Position numbers and translations under genes: made by a program. 42,686 bases of DNA, taken from positions 1 through 42,686 of the forward strand of contig NZ_JAIQDG010000058.1 in assembly GCF_020037125.1 (NCBI RefSeq), read 5' to 3'. Below, piece after piece: positions 17,010 to 24,432 of the stretch. The notes beneath the pieces were generated by a model. The model was not told the origin of the DNA. It searched no databases and was given only the letters and a program-made list of their open reading frames with translations. Positions within the stretch are counted from its first letter, which is position 1, and every line of letters starts with the position of its first letter. This stretch comes from Myxococcus sp. RHSTA-1-4. GTDB taxonomy: Bacteria > Myxococcota > Myxococcia > Myxococcales > Myxococcaceae.

Positions 17010-17636
17010 TCAGGGGAGCCGCTCCACGGTGGCGCCCGCGCGCTCCAGCAGTTCGCGGTACCAGTCGAAGGCGCGGGCGGTGCGGTCCCCGAGGCCCTTC
17101 GCGCCCCAGAGCACGGTGAGGGTGCGCCGCGTCTCGGCGTTCGTCTTGGTGCGCTGCGCGTCCTTCACGGCGTTGGCGCAGGGCCCCTCCGCGTCGAAGA
17201 GGCACAGCAGCCCCTCCAGGTCGATGCTCTGACCGGAGGCGTTGAAGACGTACTGCGAGCCGGCGGGGGCGATGCCGATGCGGAAGGGCGCCTTCGCGCG
17301 GTCCAGGTCCACCACGCTGATGGGCAGGCCGCTGTGCAGGGACACGGCGTTGCAGGCATCCACGGCGGTGTTGATGGAGCCGAGCGAGCCGTCCCCCGAG
17401 GCGCGCACGAGGTACTCGGAGGCGGGCTTGCCGCGCCCGGTGGGTTTGTAGCCGCCGTGGCGGAGCATGTCGCGCACGGTGCCGCGCACGGTGTCGTCGC
17501 TGGACAGGGGCGCGGTGGCGCCCGGCTGGAGCAGGGCCACCAGCCACTCCGGTGAGGGCAGCGAGCCCAGCGGGGCGGGGAACGTGGTGGTGAAGGCGAG
17601 GGTATCCAGGGACGGATGCGGGTCGACGGTCAGCAC
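17010..17636 (-). CDS. Stand-alone B3/B4 (PheT-like) domain protein
   Basis: The product is about 208 residues from a GTG at 17636; longer in-frame starts up to 17705 exist, but that extension looks like non-coding Arg/Pro-rich sequence and the ribosome-binding site is weak either way. The B3/B4 pattern seen in the phenylalanyl-tRNA synthetase beta subunit is clear: YLVRASGDGSLGSINTAVD, NAVSLHSGLPISVVDLD, YVFNASGQSIDL, and GPCANAVKDAQRTKT. Free-standing relatives are thought to bind or edit mischarged tRNA or small amino-acid-like molecules, but function is not settled. It converges on the CHAT gene with a 42-bp gap and is divergent from the Xre-ImmA gene. Confidence 0.8.
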   Translation of the reverse strand: MLTVDPHPSLDTLAFTTTFPAPLGSLPSPEWLVALLQPGATAPLSSDDTVRGTVRDMLRHGGYKPTGRGKPASEYLVRASGDGSLGSINTAVDACNAVSLHSGLPISVVDLDRAKAPFRIGIAPAGSQYVFNASGQSIDLEGLLCLFDAEGPCANAVKDAQRTKTNAETRRTLTVLWGAKGLGDRTARAFDWYRELLERAGATVERLP

Positions 17637-17892
17637 GACGGTGACTCTACGACACGCGGCGTGCCAGGGCGTGAGGCGCGGGGCCCGGAGTGGCGGCGTG
17701 AGCAACGTCGGTCTGGAGGGCTGGACAGGCCGGAGCGCCGGGACTCGAAGCGGTTATCGCAGCCGAGGAGCGGGCACTCGCCACCCCGGTTGGCGCGGTG
17801 GAAGAGAAGGAGGTCGAGTGTGGTGTTTTCGTCTCAAGAGCCTGGAATGACAGGCGAAACACACGCCATCAAGTGGCCTGTCGCTGGTGCAT

Positions 17893-17911
17893 GTGCTATT
17901 TTCGCACCATG
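17893..17911 (+). promoter_or_regulatory. Candidate -10 element and dyad at the Xre-ImmA start
   Basis: TATTTT (17897-17902) ends 6 bp before the ATG at 17909, the distance expected of a -10 box for a leaderless mRNA. It is framed by GTGC (17893-17896) and GCAC (17904-17907), an inverted repeat that could be the autoregulatory operator of the Xre protein. No good -35 is seen. Confidence 0.35.
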
Positions 17912-19027
17912 GGTCAGGGAATGGTCACGACATGGCAGCAGCTCGGGGCACGCCTTGCTGAAGCGCGCAAGGCCGCGGGCCTGAGTCAGGCCGAACTGGC
18001 CGCTGCGCTGAACCTCGACCGGACAGTCATCACGAAGCTTGAGGCTGGTGAGCGGAAGCTCGACGCTATCGAACTGACGCGCATCGCCGAGCGGCTGAAT
18101 CGGCCCCTCGACTGGTTCCTTGTTCCGTCACCGCCCGCCGTCGTTAGCCGCCGGAAGAGCCGAGACCTGGCGGATGACTCGCGAGCGGATGTTCTGCTGG
18201 AAGGTCTTGCTCGGGATGTCAACCTGCTGGTTGAGCTGAAGGTTCTTGAACCTCCGCTGCCCCCGCGCACCAGGAGCATCGACTCCGTCACGAGCGCGGA
18301 GGCTGCGGCACGCGAGCTGCGCAAGAACCTGGGGCTTCCGCTCGGGCCCATCTGGGAGGTCCAGGCCCTCGCTGAGAAGGTGGGGCTCTATGCCTTTGCC
18401 CTGGACCTTCAAGACGACGCACTCGATGGGTCGTATCTGCGGCTCGACCAGGGGGGCGTCGCGCTCGTGAACGGGCGTGCCCAGACAGGGCGCCGCCGGT
18501 TCACCCTGGTCCACGAGCTGGGGCACCACATCTTCGCCGACGACTTCTCGTCGGAGTGGATTGTCGGCGCGGATGGTGATGACCGTGAGCGTCTCATCAA
18601 TGCATTCGCCATCCACTTCCTGATGCCGAGGGAGTCCATCCGCTCACGGTGGCAGGAGCTTGAGGGTCGTGCCAACGCACGAGCGGCGGCCATCGTCCTC
18701 GGAGCCGAATACGGCGTGAGCTGGACGGCAGTCCTCGGGCATCTTTGCAATCTCGACCTCATCGACAGTGGCATGCGTGACCGGCTTGACGCCGAACGTC
18801 CACGGAAGGCCGACTACCTCGATGGGGGCGTCACCTTGCGCGAGGAACTGGCTCCCCCATCCATTCCTCCACGCTTCGCGCAGGCCGTGGTACGGGCCTA
18901 CAAGCGCCACAAGGTGAGTGCAGAGCGGGCCCTGGAGCTGCTCCATGGCGCACTCAGCGCTGGTGATCTGCCCCCCCAGGATCGGATACCGCTCGAGTCG
19001 ATGCGCTCGCAGTTCGACCTGGACTGA
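17909..19027 (+). CDS. Xre-type HTH fused to ImmA/IrrE metallopeptidase
   Basis: The product is 372 residues from ATG 17909, or 368 from ATG 17921, which has AGGGA just upstream. The N-terminal helix-turn-helix (about 8-65) reads AEARKAAGLSQAELAAALNL and TVITKLEAGERKLDAIEL. The central ImmA/IrrE (COG2856-type) zinc peptidase has RRRFTLVHELGHHIFADDF with the HExxH motif and ERLINAFAIHFLMPRE supplying the third ligand Glu. A C-terminal helical region follows. Such fusions act as antitoxin-like regulators or as proteases that cut repressors. The PIN-domain gene starts 4 bp after the stop. Codons such as GTT, CTT and CGT are commoner here than in neighbouring genes, a hint of transfer. Confidence 0.9.
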   Translation: MGQGMVTTWQQLGARLAEARKAAGLSQAELAAALNLDRTVITKLEAGERKLDAIELTRIAERLNRPLDWFLVPSPPAVVSRRKSRDLADDSRADVLLEGLARDVNLLVELKVLEPPLPPRTRSIDSVTSAEAAARELRKNLGLPLGPIWEVQALAEKVGLYAFALDLQDDALDGSYLRLDQGGVALVNGRAQTGRRRFTLVHELGHHIFADDFSSEWIVGADGDDRERLINAFAIHFLMPRESIRSRWQELEGRANARAAAIVLGAEYGVSWTAVLGHLCNLDLIDSGMRDRLDAERPRKADYLDGGVTLREELAPPSIPPRFAQAVVRAYKRHKVSAERALELLHGALSAGDLPPQDRIPLESMRSQFDLD

Positions 19028-19031
19028 AGGC

Positions 19032-19574
19032 ATGGCCATCCTGGTATTCGACAGCGCGCCCCTGAGTTGCTTTGCCAGGGCGAAGCGGCTCCCGCTGCTG
19101 GAGTTGCTCACGCAGGGCGATGAGCGGGTCACGACGCGCGCCGTGCGGGATGAGCTCGGTGCCGGCGTGCGTGAACATCCCGAGCTTCAAGCCGTTCTCG
19201 ACCTGCAGTGGCTCCGGGTTGAGCCGGTGGACACGCTGGAGGTGCTGAGCCTCTTTGCCCAGTATGTGCAGCCGCTGGGGGCGGGACGGCGTAACGTGGG
19301 GGAGGCCAGCGTGATGGCCTGGGCAGAGGCTCATGGCGGCATCGCGTTCACGGACGACAACGTCGCGGTCCAGATTGCGCGTAACAGGGGCGTCCGGGTC
19401 CTGCGCACGCTCGCGTTGGTGGCACGCGGGGTCAAGCGAGGCATGCTGAACGATGCCGAGGCGCAGCTCCTCGCGGATGACCTCATTCGTGCCGGCGCTC
19501 GTTTCCCCTTCCGTCCGGGCGAGTTCATTCCCTGGGCCCGTGAGCAGGGGCTCCTTGGAAGTACGCGGGAGTAG
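19032..19574 (+). CDS. PIN-domain protein, probable toxin partner of Xre-ImmA
   Basis: The 180-residue product has the acidic signature of a PIN ribonuclease: VFDSAPLSCFARA (Asp near the N-terminus), TTRAVRDELGAGV, NVGEASVMAWAEAHGG (Glu) and IAFTDDNVAV (paired Asp), ending with VRVLRTLALV. PIN enzymes are Mg-dependent RNases, commonly the toxins of type II toxin-antitoxin modules. ATG 19032 follows TGAAGG, which overlaps the stop of the Xre-ImmA gene, so translation is coupled. It is longer than VapC (about 130 residues), with extra sequence at the C-terminus. RNA target unknown. Confidence 0.8.
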   Translation: MAILVFDSAPLSCFARAKRLPLLELLTQGDERVTTRAVRDELGAGVREHPELQAVLDLQWLRVEPVDTLEVLSLFAQYVQPLGAGRRNVGEASVMAWAEAHGGIAFTDDNVAVQIARNRGVRVLRTLALVARGVKRGMLNDAEAQLLADDLIRAGARFPFRPGEFIPWAREQGLLGSTRE

Positions 19575-19727
19575 GACACCTACGCTGGCACTGGCGGGCG
19601 GGCGGGCCCTTGCCGGCCTCCCCTCATGCAAGAAAGCCCGCTCCCTGATGGTTCGGAACACTCTTCCCGGGGCGCCTCCCATGGCATAAGGGCGCCGCAA
19701 CCGCACCCGGGCTCCCTTGGCACGCAC

Positions 19728-21350
19728 ATGATTCGTCTCGACAACATCGGCAAGCAGAATGGCCAGCAGATTCTCTTCATCGAGGCCTCCGCGGCGCTCC
19801 ACAAGGGGGAGAAGGTGGGCCTCGTCGGCCCCAACGGCGCTGGCAAGACGACGTTGTTCCGGATGATTACGGGCCAGGAGCAGCCGGACGAGGGCCAGGT
19901 GGCCGTCGACCGGGGCGTCACCATCGGCTACTTCAGCCAGGACGTGGGCGAGATGAAGGGCCGCAGCGCCGCCTCCGAGGTGATGGACGGCGCGGGCCCG
20001 GTGAGCACCGTGGCCGCGGAGCTGAAGGAGCTCGAGGCCGCCATGGGGGACCCGGACCAGGCGGACAACATGGAGAAGCTCGTCGAGCGCTACGGCGTGG
20101 TGCAGGGGCGCTTCGAGGAGCTGGGTGGCTACGCCCTGGAGGGCCGGGCGCGGGAAATCCTCGCGGGCCTGGGCTTCAGCCAGGAGATGATGGACGGCGA
20201 CGTGGGCGCGCTGTCGGGCGGCTGGAAGATGCGTGTGGCGCTGGCCCGCATCCTCCTGATGCGTCCGGACGCGATGCTCCTCGACGAGCCCAGCAACCAC
20301 CTGGACCTGGAGAGCCTCATCTGGCTGGAGGAGTTCCTCAAGGGCTACGAGGGCGCGCTGCTGATGACCTCGCACGACCGCGAGTTCATGAACCGCATCG
20401 TCAACAAGGTCATCGAAATCGACGCCGGCTCGCTCACGACGTACACGGGCAACTACGACTTCTACGAGCAGCAGCGGGCGATGAACGAGAAGCAGCAGCA
20501 GGCGCAGTTCGAGCGCCAGCAGGCGATGCTCGCCAAGGAGCTGAAGTTCATCGAGCGGTTCAAGGCGCGCGCCTCGCACGCGGCGCAGGTGCAGAGCCGC
20601 GTGAAGAAGCTGGAGAAGATTGAGCGGGTGGAGCCGCCCAAGCGCCGGCAGACGGTGCTGTTCGAGTTCCTGCCGGCGCCGCGCTCGGGCGAGGACGTGG
20701 TCAGCCTGAAGAGTGTGTGCAAGGCCTACGGCAAGCGGACCATCTACGATGGGCTGGACTTCCTGGTGCGCCGCACGGAGCGCTGGGCCGTCATGGGCGT
20801 CAACGGCGCGGGCAAGTCCACGCTGCTGAAGCTGGTGACGGGCTCCACGCAGCCGGACGACGGCACGGTGGCGCTGGGCGGCAGCGTGAAGATGGGCTAC
20901 TTCGCGCAGCACGCCATGGACCTGCTGGACGGCGAGCGCACCGTGTTCCAGTCGCTGGAGGACGCGTTCCCCCGCGCCGGGCAGGGCTCGCTGCGGGCGC
21001 TGGCCGGCTGCTTCGGCTTCTCCGGCGACGAGGTGGAGAAGAAGTGCCGCGTGCTGTCCGGTGGTGAGAAGGCGCGGCTCGTCATGGCGAAGATGCTCTA
21101 CGACCCGCCGAACTTCCTGGTGCTGGACGAGCCCACCAACCACCTGGACATGGCGACGAAGGAGATGCTGATTACGGCGCTCTCCCGGTACGAGGGCACC
21201 ATGCTGTTCGTCTCGCACGACCGGCACTTCCTGGGCGCGCTGTCCAACCGCGTGCTGGAGCTGACGCCGGAGGGCATCCACCAGTACGGCGGCGGCTACA
21301 CGGAGTACGTGGCGCGCACGGGCCACGAGGCCCCCGGCCTGCGGAGCTGA
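19728..21350 (+). CDS. ABC-F family ATPase (duplicated ATPase, ribosome-associated type)
   Basis: The 540-residue soluble protein has two ABC ATPase cassettes and no membrane segment. Cassette 1: GPNGAGKTTLF (Walker A), LSGGWKMRVALARIL (signature), MLLDEPSNHLDLE (Walker B). Cassette 2: GVNGAGKSTLLK, LSGGEKARLVMAKML, LVLDEPTNHLDMAT. Between them (about 240-320) is the charged interdomain linker (EKQQQAQFERQQAMLAKELK) that enters the ribosomal E/P site in this family. The overall pattern is closest to the YbiT branch, but I cannot exclude others. I chose ATG 19728 because it opens the conserved MIRLDNIGK; upstream in-frame sequence is not protein-like. A cluster of hairpins follows the gene. 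Confidence 0.9.
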   Translation: MIRLDNIGKQNGQQILFIEASAALHKGEKVGLVGPNGAGKTTLFRMITGQEQPDEGQVAVDRGVTIGYFSQDVGEMKGRSAASEVMDGAGPVSTVAAELKELEAAMGDPDQADNMEKLVERYGVVQGRFEELGGYALEGRAREILAGLGFSQEMMDGDVGALSGGWKMRVALARILLMRPDAMLLDEPSNHLDLESLIWLEEFLKGYEGALLMTSHDREFMNRIVNKVIEIDAGSLTTYTGNYDFYEQQRAMNEKQQQAQFERQQAMLAKELKFIERFKARASHAAQVQSRVKKLEKIERVEPPKRRQTVLFEFLPAPRSGEDVVSLKSVCKAYGKRTIYDGLDFLVRRTERWAVMGVNGAGKSTLLKLVTGSTQPDDGTVALGGSVKMGYFAQHAMDLLDGERTVFQSLEDAFPRAGQGSLRALAGCFGFSGDEVEKKCRVLSGGEKARLVMAKMLYDPPNFLVLDEPTNHLDMATKEMLITALSRYEGTMLFVSHDRHFLGALSNRVLELTPEGIHQYGGGYTEYVARTGHEAPGLRS

Positions 21351-21361
21351 GACGCCGTACC

Positions 21362-21519
21362 GGCGCGGCGAGGCACGTTCCCCGCCGCGCCCGTGTTCGT
21401 CTCCGGCACGGCGAGGCATGTTCCCGCCGTGCCCGTGTTCGTCTCCGGCACGGCGACAGTGCGTTCCCGCCGCGCCCGTGTTCGTCTCCGGCGCGGCGAC
21501 AGTGCGTTCCCGCCGCGCC
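21362..21519. repeat. Four tandem covarying hairpins, 42-43-bp period
   Basis: Left arms GGCrCGGCG at 21362, 21405, 21447 and 21490 pair with right arms CGCCGyGCC at 21383, 21425, 21468 and 21511. The first and fourth are GGCGCGGCG/CGCCGCGCC, the second GGCACGGCG/CGCCGTGCC (compensatory change), and the third has one A/C mismatch. Units are joined by CGTGTTCGTCTCC, and the loops are 11-12 nt. The array lies between the end of the ABC-F gene and the end of the leftward PH gene, so it may act as a bidirectional transcription stop or an mRNA 3'-end structure. Confidence 0.75.
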
Positions 21520-21579
21520 TCCGCCGGGAGAGCCACCGCGAGGGGACGCCTCGTCGCCGCGCGGGGCGGTGGGGCCCGG

Positions 21580-22335
21580 CTACTTCTGCCCCTGGCGCGG
21601 CGGCAGCGCCTGTCGGAGCGCTCGCATCTCGGTGAGCAGCTCCCTCGCGGCCTCCAGCGCGGCGGCGGACGTCCTGCCCGGCTCGACAGGCTCCGGCGCC
21701 TGGGGCTCGCCCAGGCCCGTATCTCGGTGCAGCCGCACGCGGGCGAGGATGGCGTCGCGAATCTCCGAGGCATTGCTCACGCCACGGAAGTACGCCTCGT
21801 GCATGTGCTCACGGGTGGCGCCGTCCGAGCCCTTCCCTCCGCCGGAGCCGCCGCCTCCGGCCGTCTCCACCTTCACGTCCGAGATGCCGAACAGGCGCTG
21901 GAGGGGGTTCTGCTGGAGGGAGACCTGCTGGACGTTGGCGAAGGTCATCGTCTTCTCCTGGAGGGAGACGAGGCCTTCCCGGACGCGCAGGCTCCGGTCG
22001 GAGAGGATGTACCAGCGGAACGCGTAGTCCAGGCGCCGGACGAGGAAGCCGATGGGGAGCTGCACGAGGAAGCCCGCCCAGGCGAGCCCTTCGATGGCCC
22101 AGGCGATTTCGTCCGCCAGGGGGTAGTTCACCCGGAAGATGAACATTTCGATGAACAGCGCGCCGGCCACCAGACCCGCCGCCACACCGAGCTGTCTCAA
22201 GCCCCAGATGAGCAACTGGTAGCGCTGGTAACCCGGCGCGGAGCGGAAGACGCGCCCCTCGTCGCCCGAGGGAAGCTGGGGTGGAGGAGGCACCTTCAGC
22301 AGTCGCAGGAGCCACGCGTGCGGGAGCTCAGCCAT
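21580..22335 (-). CDS. Bacterial PH-domain (DUF304) membrane protein
   Basis: The 251-residue product has two hydrophobic spans (about 47-65, LGVAAGLVAGALFIEMFIF, and about 80-100, AIEGLAWAGFLVQLPIGFLV) followed by a bPH2/YdbT-like domain: FRWYILSDRSLRVREGLVS, LQEKTMTFANVQQVSLQQNP, LQRLFGISDVKVETAGG. Proteins of this kind sit in the inner membrane with the PH domain in the cytoplasm; their role is poorly known. The start overlaps the end of the upstream PH gene by 8 bp, so the two are translationally coupled and may form a complex. Confidence 0.85.
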   Translation of the reverse strand: MAELPHAWLLRLLKVPPPPQLPSGDEGRVFRSAPGYQRYQLLIWGLRQLGVAAGLVAGALFIEMFIFRVNYPLADEIAWAIEGLAWAGFLVQLPIGFLVRRLDYAFRWYILSDRSLRVREGLVSLQEKTMTFANVQQVSLQQNPLQRLFGISDVKVETAGGGGSGGGKGSDGATREHMHEAYFRGVSNASEIRDAILARVRLHRDTGLGEPQAPEPVEPGRTSAAALEAARELLTEMRALRQALPPRQGQK

Positions 22336-22909
22336 CCTTCTTCTCCGGAGTCACGGCCTCGCCGCCGCCCAGCCCGAGCCGGAGCGCGCGCACCTCCGCG
22401 GCGACCTCGCGAAGTGTGGACGCCAGCGCATCCTCCCCGGCCGGCGCGAGCGCGTGCGTGGCGGGCCGGCCCCGGCTCCCACGCATCTTCGAGTAGAGGA
22501 AGTCCCGCATGGCCTCGAAGGCCTGCACGCCCTCGATGGTGATTTCGGCCTGGGCGTTGCCGCTGGCCGTCTGCACCTGGACCTTCGCGAGCCCGAGCCA
22601 GCGCTCCACCACGTTGCTGCTCAGGTGGATGTCCTGGATGCGGGCGTAGGTGAGGGAGACCTCGCGCCGGAAGAGGATGCCCCAACGGACGGTGATGCCC
22701 TCCTCGTCCAGTTCGTAGCGCAGCGTCTGGAACTTGAAGACGTGCAGCAGCAGGAGGATGGGGAAGCCGGGCCCGGCCAGGAACGAGGTGAGGACGTAGT
22801 AGGTGAGCAGGTTCCGGTGCGGGTGCAGCACGGTGGGAAGCCGCGACAGGAACGCCACGTCCGTGGAGGACGACACCGGAGCTGGCGAGGGCAGGCGCGC
22901 GTTGGTCAT
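22328..22909 (-). CDS. Second bacterial PH-domain (DUF304) membrane protein
   Basis: The 193-residue product starts at ATG 22909 (MTNARLPSP); an in-frame start at 22954 would add 15 Arg-rich residues. One long hydrophobic region (YYVLTSFLAGPGFPILLLLH) precedes a bPH2 domain: LRYELDEEGITVRWGILFRR, VSLTYARIQDIHLSSNVVER, WLGLAKVQVQTASG, ITIEGVQAFEAMRDFL. The C-terminus is a charged helix. It is the first gene of the two-gene leftward PH operon and resembles YdbS, the usual partner of YdbT. Confidence 0.85.
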   Translation of the reverse strand: MTNARLPSPAPVSSSTDVAFLSRLPTVLHPHRNLLTYYVLTSFLAGPGFPILLLLHVFKFQTLRYELDEEGITVRWGILFRREVSLTYARIQDIHLSSNVVERWLGLAKVQVQTASGNAQAEITIEGVQAFEAMRDFLYSKMRGSRGRPATHALAPAGEDALASTLREVAAEVRALRLGLGGGEAVTPEKKDG

Positions 22910-22963
22910 GTCGAGAGAGTCCACCCCGACTCTACGCCGCCAGGGGGCGCCCATTGCACCGTC

Positions 22964-24403
22964 CTACTCGAACAACCGGCTCGCCAGCCGCGCCAGCTTC
23001 CGCGCCTTGTCCGAGTACGGCGGGAAGAACAGGTGTGCCAGCGACGTGCGCCCCTGGCGCAGCACCGCGCGCTCGTGGCTGAACGTCCTGAAGCCCGTCT
23101 CGCCGTGGTATGCGCCCAGGCCGCTGGGCCCCACGCCCCCGAAGGGCAGGTTGGGGTTCGCGAAGTGCCACAGCGCCGTGTTGATGCACGTGCCGCCCGC
23201 GCGTGTCTCGCGCAGCAGCCGCTCCACCGCGGCCTCGTCCTGGCTGAACACGTAGAGCGCCAGCGGCGTGCCCTCCGCGCGCATGTGCGCCACCACCTCG
23301 TCCAGCGACTCGTAGCGGAGCACCGGCAGCACCGGCCCGAAAATCTCCTCCTCCATGATGGGAGACTCCGGCGTCACGTCCGCCAGCACCGTGGGCGCGA
23401 TGTAGCGTGTCTCCGCGTCCACTCCGCCGCCCACCACCACCCGAGCCCCCGCCGTCACCGCGCGGTCCATCAATCCGCGCACCCGCGTGAAGGCCGCGTC
23501 ATCCACCAGCCGGCAGAAGTCCAGGCTCGCCCGCCGCGCCTCCTCGGATTTGCCGTAGAAGCGCTCCAGCGTCTCCCGCATCGCCGCGAGCAGCGCCTCC
23601 TCCTTCGACGCGTGCACCCACACGTGGTCCGGGGCGATGCACGTCTGCCCCGCGTTGAGGAACTTGCCCCACACCACGCGCTCGGCGGTGGTCCGCAGGT
23701 CCGCCGTCGCGTCCACCACCACGGGCGACTTGCCTCCCAGCTCCAGCGTCACCCCCGCCAGGTGCTTCGCCGCCGCCTCCATCACCCGCCGCCCCACGCG
23801 CGCGCCGCCCGTGAAGAAGATGTGGTCGAACGGCAGCCGCAGCAGCGCGTCGCCCACCTCGGGGCCGCCCTCCACCAGCGCCACCTCGTCCTCGGGAAAG
23901 GCGTCCCTCACCAGCTCCGCCAGGAAGCGCGCCGTGTTCGGCGTCTTCTCGCTGGGCTTGCACAGGACGGTGTTGCCCGCGGCCACCGCCGCCACCAGCG
24001 GCGACACCATCAGGTTGAAGGGGAAGTTCCACGGCGCCATGACGAGCACCACGCCCTTCGGCTCGTATTGCACGTGGCTGGAGGTGCCGGCGAGCAGCAT
24101 GGGCGTCGTCACCTTCCGGGGCTTCATCCACGCCTTGAGGTGCTTCCGTGCGTACGCCAGCTCCTGCAGCACCGGCAGCACCTCGGTGGCCTCCACCTCG
24201 GCGCGGGGCTTGCGGAAGTCCTGGTGGATGGCGTCCGCCAGCGCCTCGCGCCGGGCGACGATGAGCTCCTTGAGCTTCTCCAGCCGGGCCAGCCGTTCCT
24301 TCGCTCCGCGCCGTGCCACGTCCCAGCGGCGCGCCTGGAGGCGGTCGAACGCCTCCTGCACGCCCTTGGGAATCTGTCCCTCGACCAGCTTGACGACGCG
24401 CAT
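22964..24403 (-). CDS. Aldehyde dehydrogenase, first of a tandem pair
   Basis: The 479-residue NAD(P)-dependent enzyme starts at ATG 24403 behind GGGAGGAG. Core motifs are PWNFPFNLMVSPLVAAVAAG, KPSEKTPNTARFLAE, FDHIFFTGGARVGR, ELGGKSPVVVDA (general-base Glu), NAGQTCIAPDHV (catalytic Cys) and EEIFGPVLPVLRYES. The short C-terminus and the LPFGGVGPSGLGAYHG block fit the class-3/fatty-aldehyde or coniferyl-aldehyde subgroup; the substrate cannot be fixed from sequence. It follows its paralogue by 29 bp and is the last gene of the TetR-controlled leftward operon. Confidence 0.9.
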   Translation of the reverse strand: MRVVKLVEGQIPKGVQEAFDRLQARRWDVARRGAKERLARLEKLKELIVARREALADAIHQDFRKPRAEVEATEVLPVLQELAYARKHLKAWMKPRKVTTPMLLAGTSSHVQYEPKGVVLVMAPWNFPFNLMVSPLVAAVAAGNTVLCKPSEKTPNTARFLAELVRDAFPEDEVALVEGGPEVGDALLRLPFDHIFFTGGARVGRRVMEAAAKHLAGVTLELGGKSPVVVDATADLRTTAERVVWGKFLNAGQTCIAPDHVWVHASKEEALLAAMRETLERFYGKSEEARRASLDFCRLVDDAAFTRVRGLMDRAVTAGARVVVGGGVDAETRYIAPTVLADVTPESPIMEEEIFGPVLPVLRYESLDEVVAHMRAEGTPLALYVFSQDEAAVERLLRETRAGGTCINTALWHFANPNLPFGGVGPSGLGAYHGETGFRTFSHERAVLRQGRTSLAHLFFPPYSDKARKLARLASRLFE

Positions 24404-24432
24404 GGACCGGCTCCTCCCGGGGGTGTCCTTGC

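Noticed and set aside
21362..21519. Simple intrinsic terminator after the ABC-F gene
   Set aside because: Four repeated stems without a U-tract do not fit a single classic terminator, so the element is listed as a repeat with termination only as a possibility.
18954..21773. A 939-codon leftward frame opposite the PIN and ABC-F genes
   Set aside because: It has no domain features and lies antisense to two well-supported genes; it is open only because of high GC.
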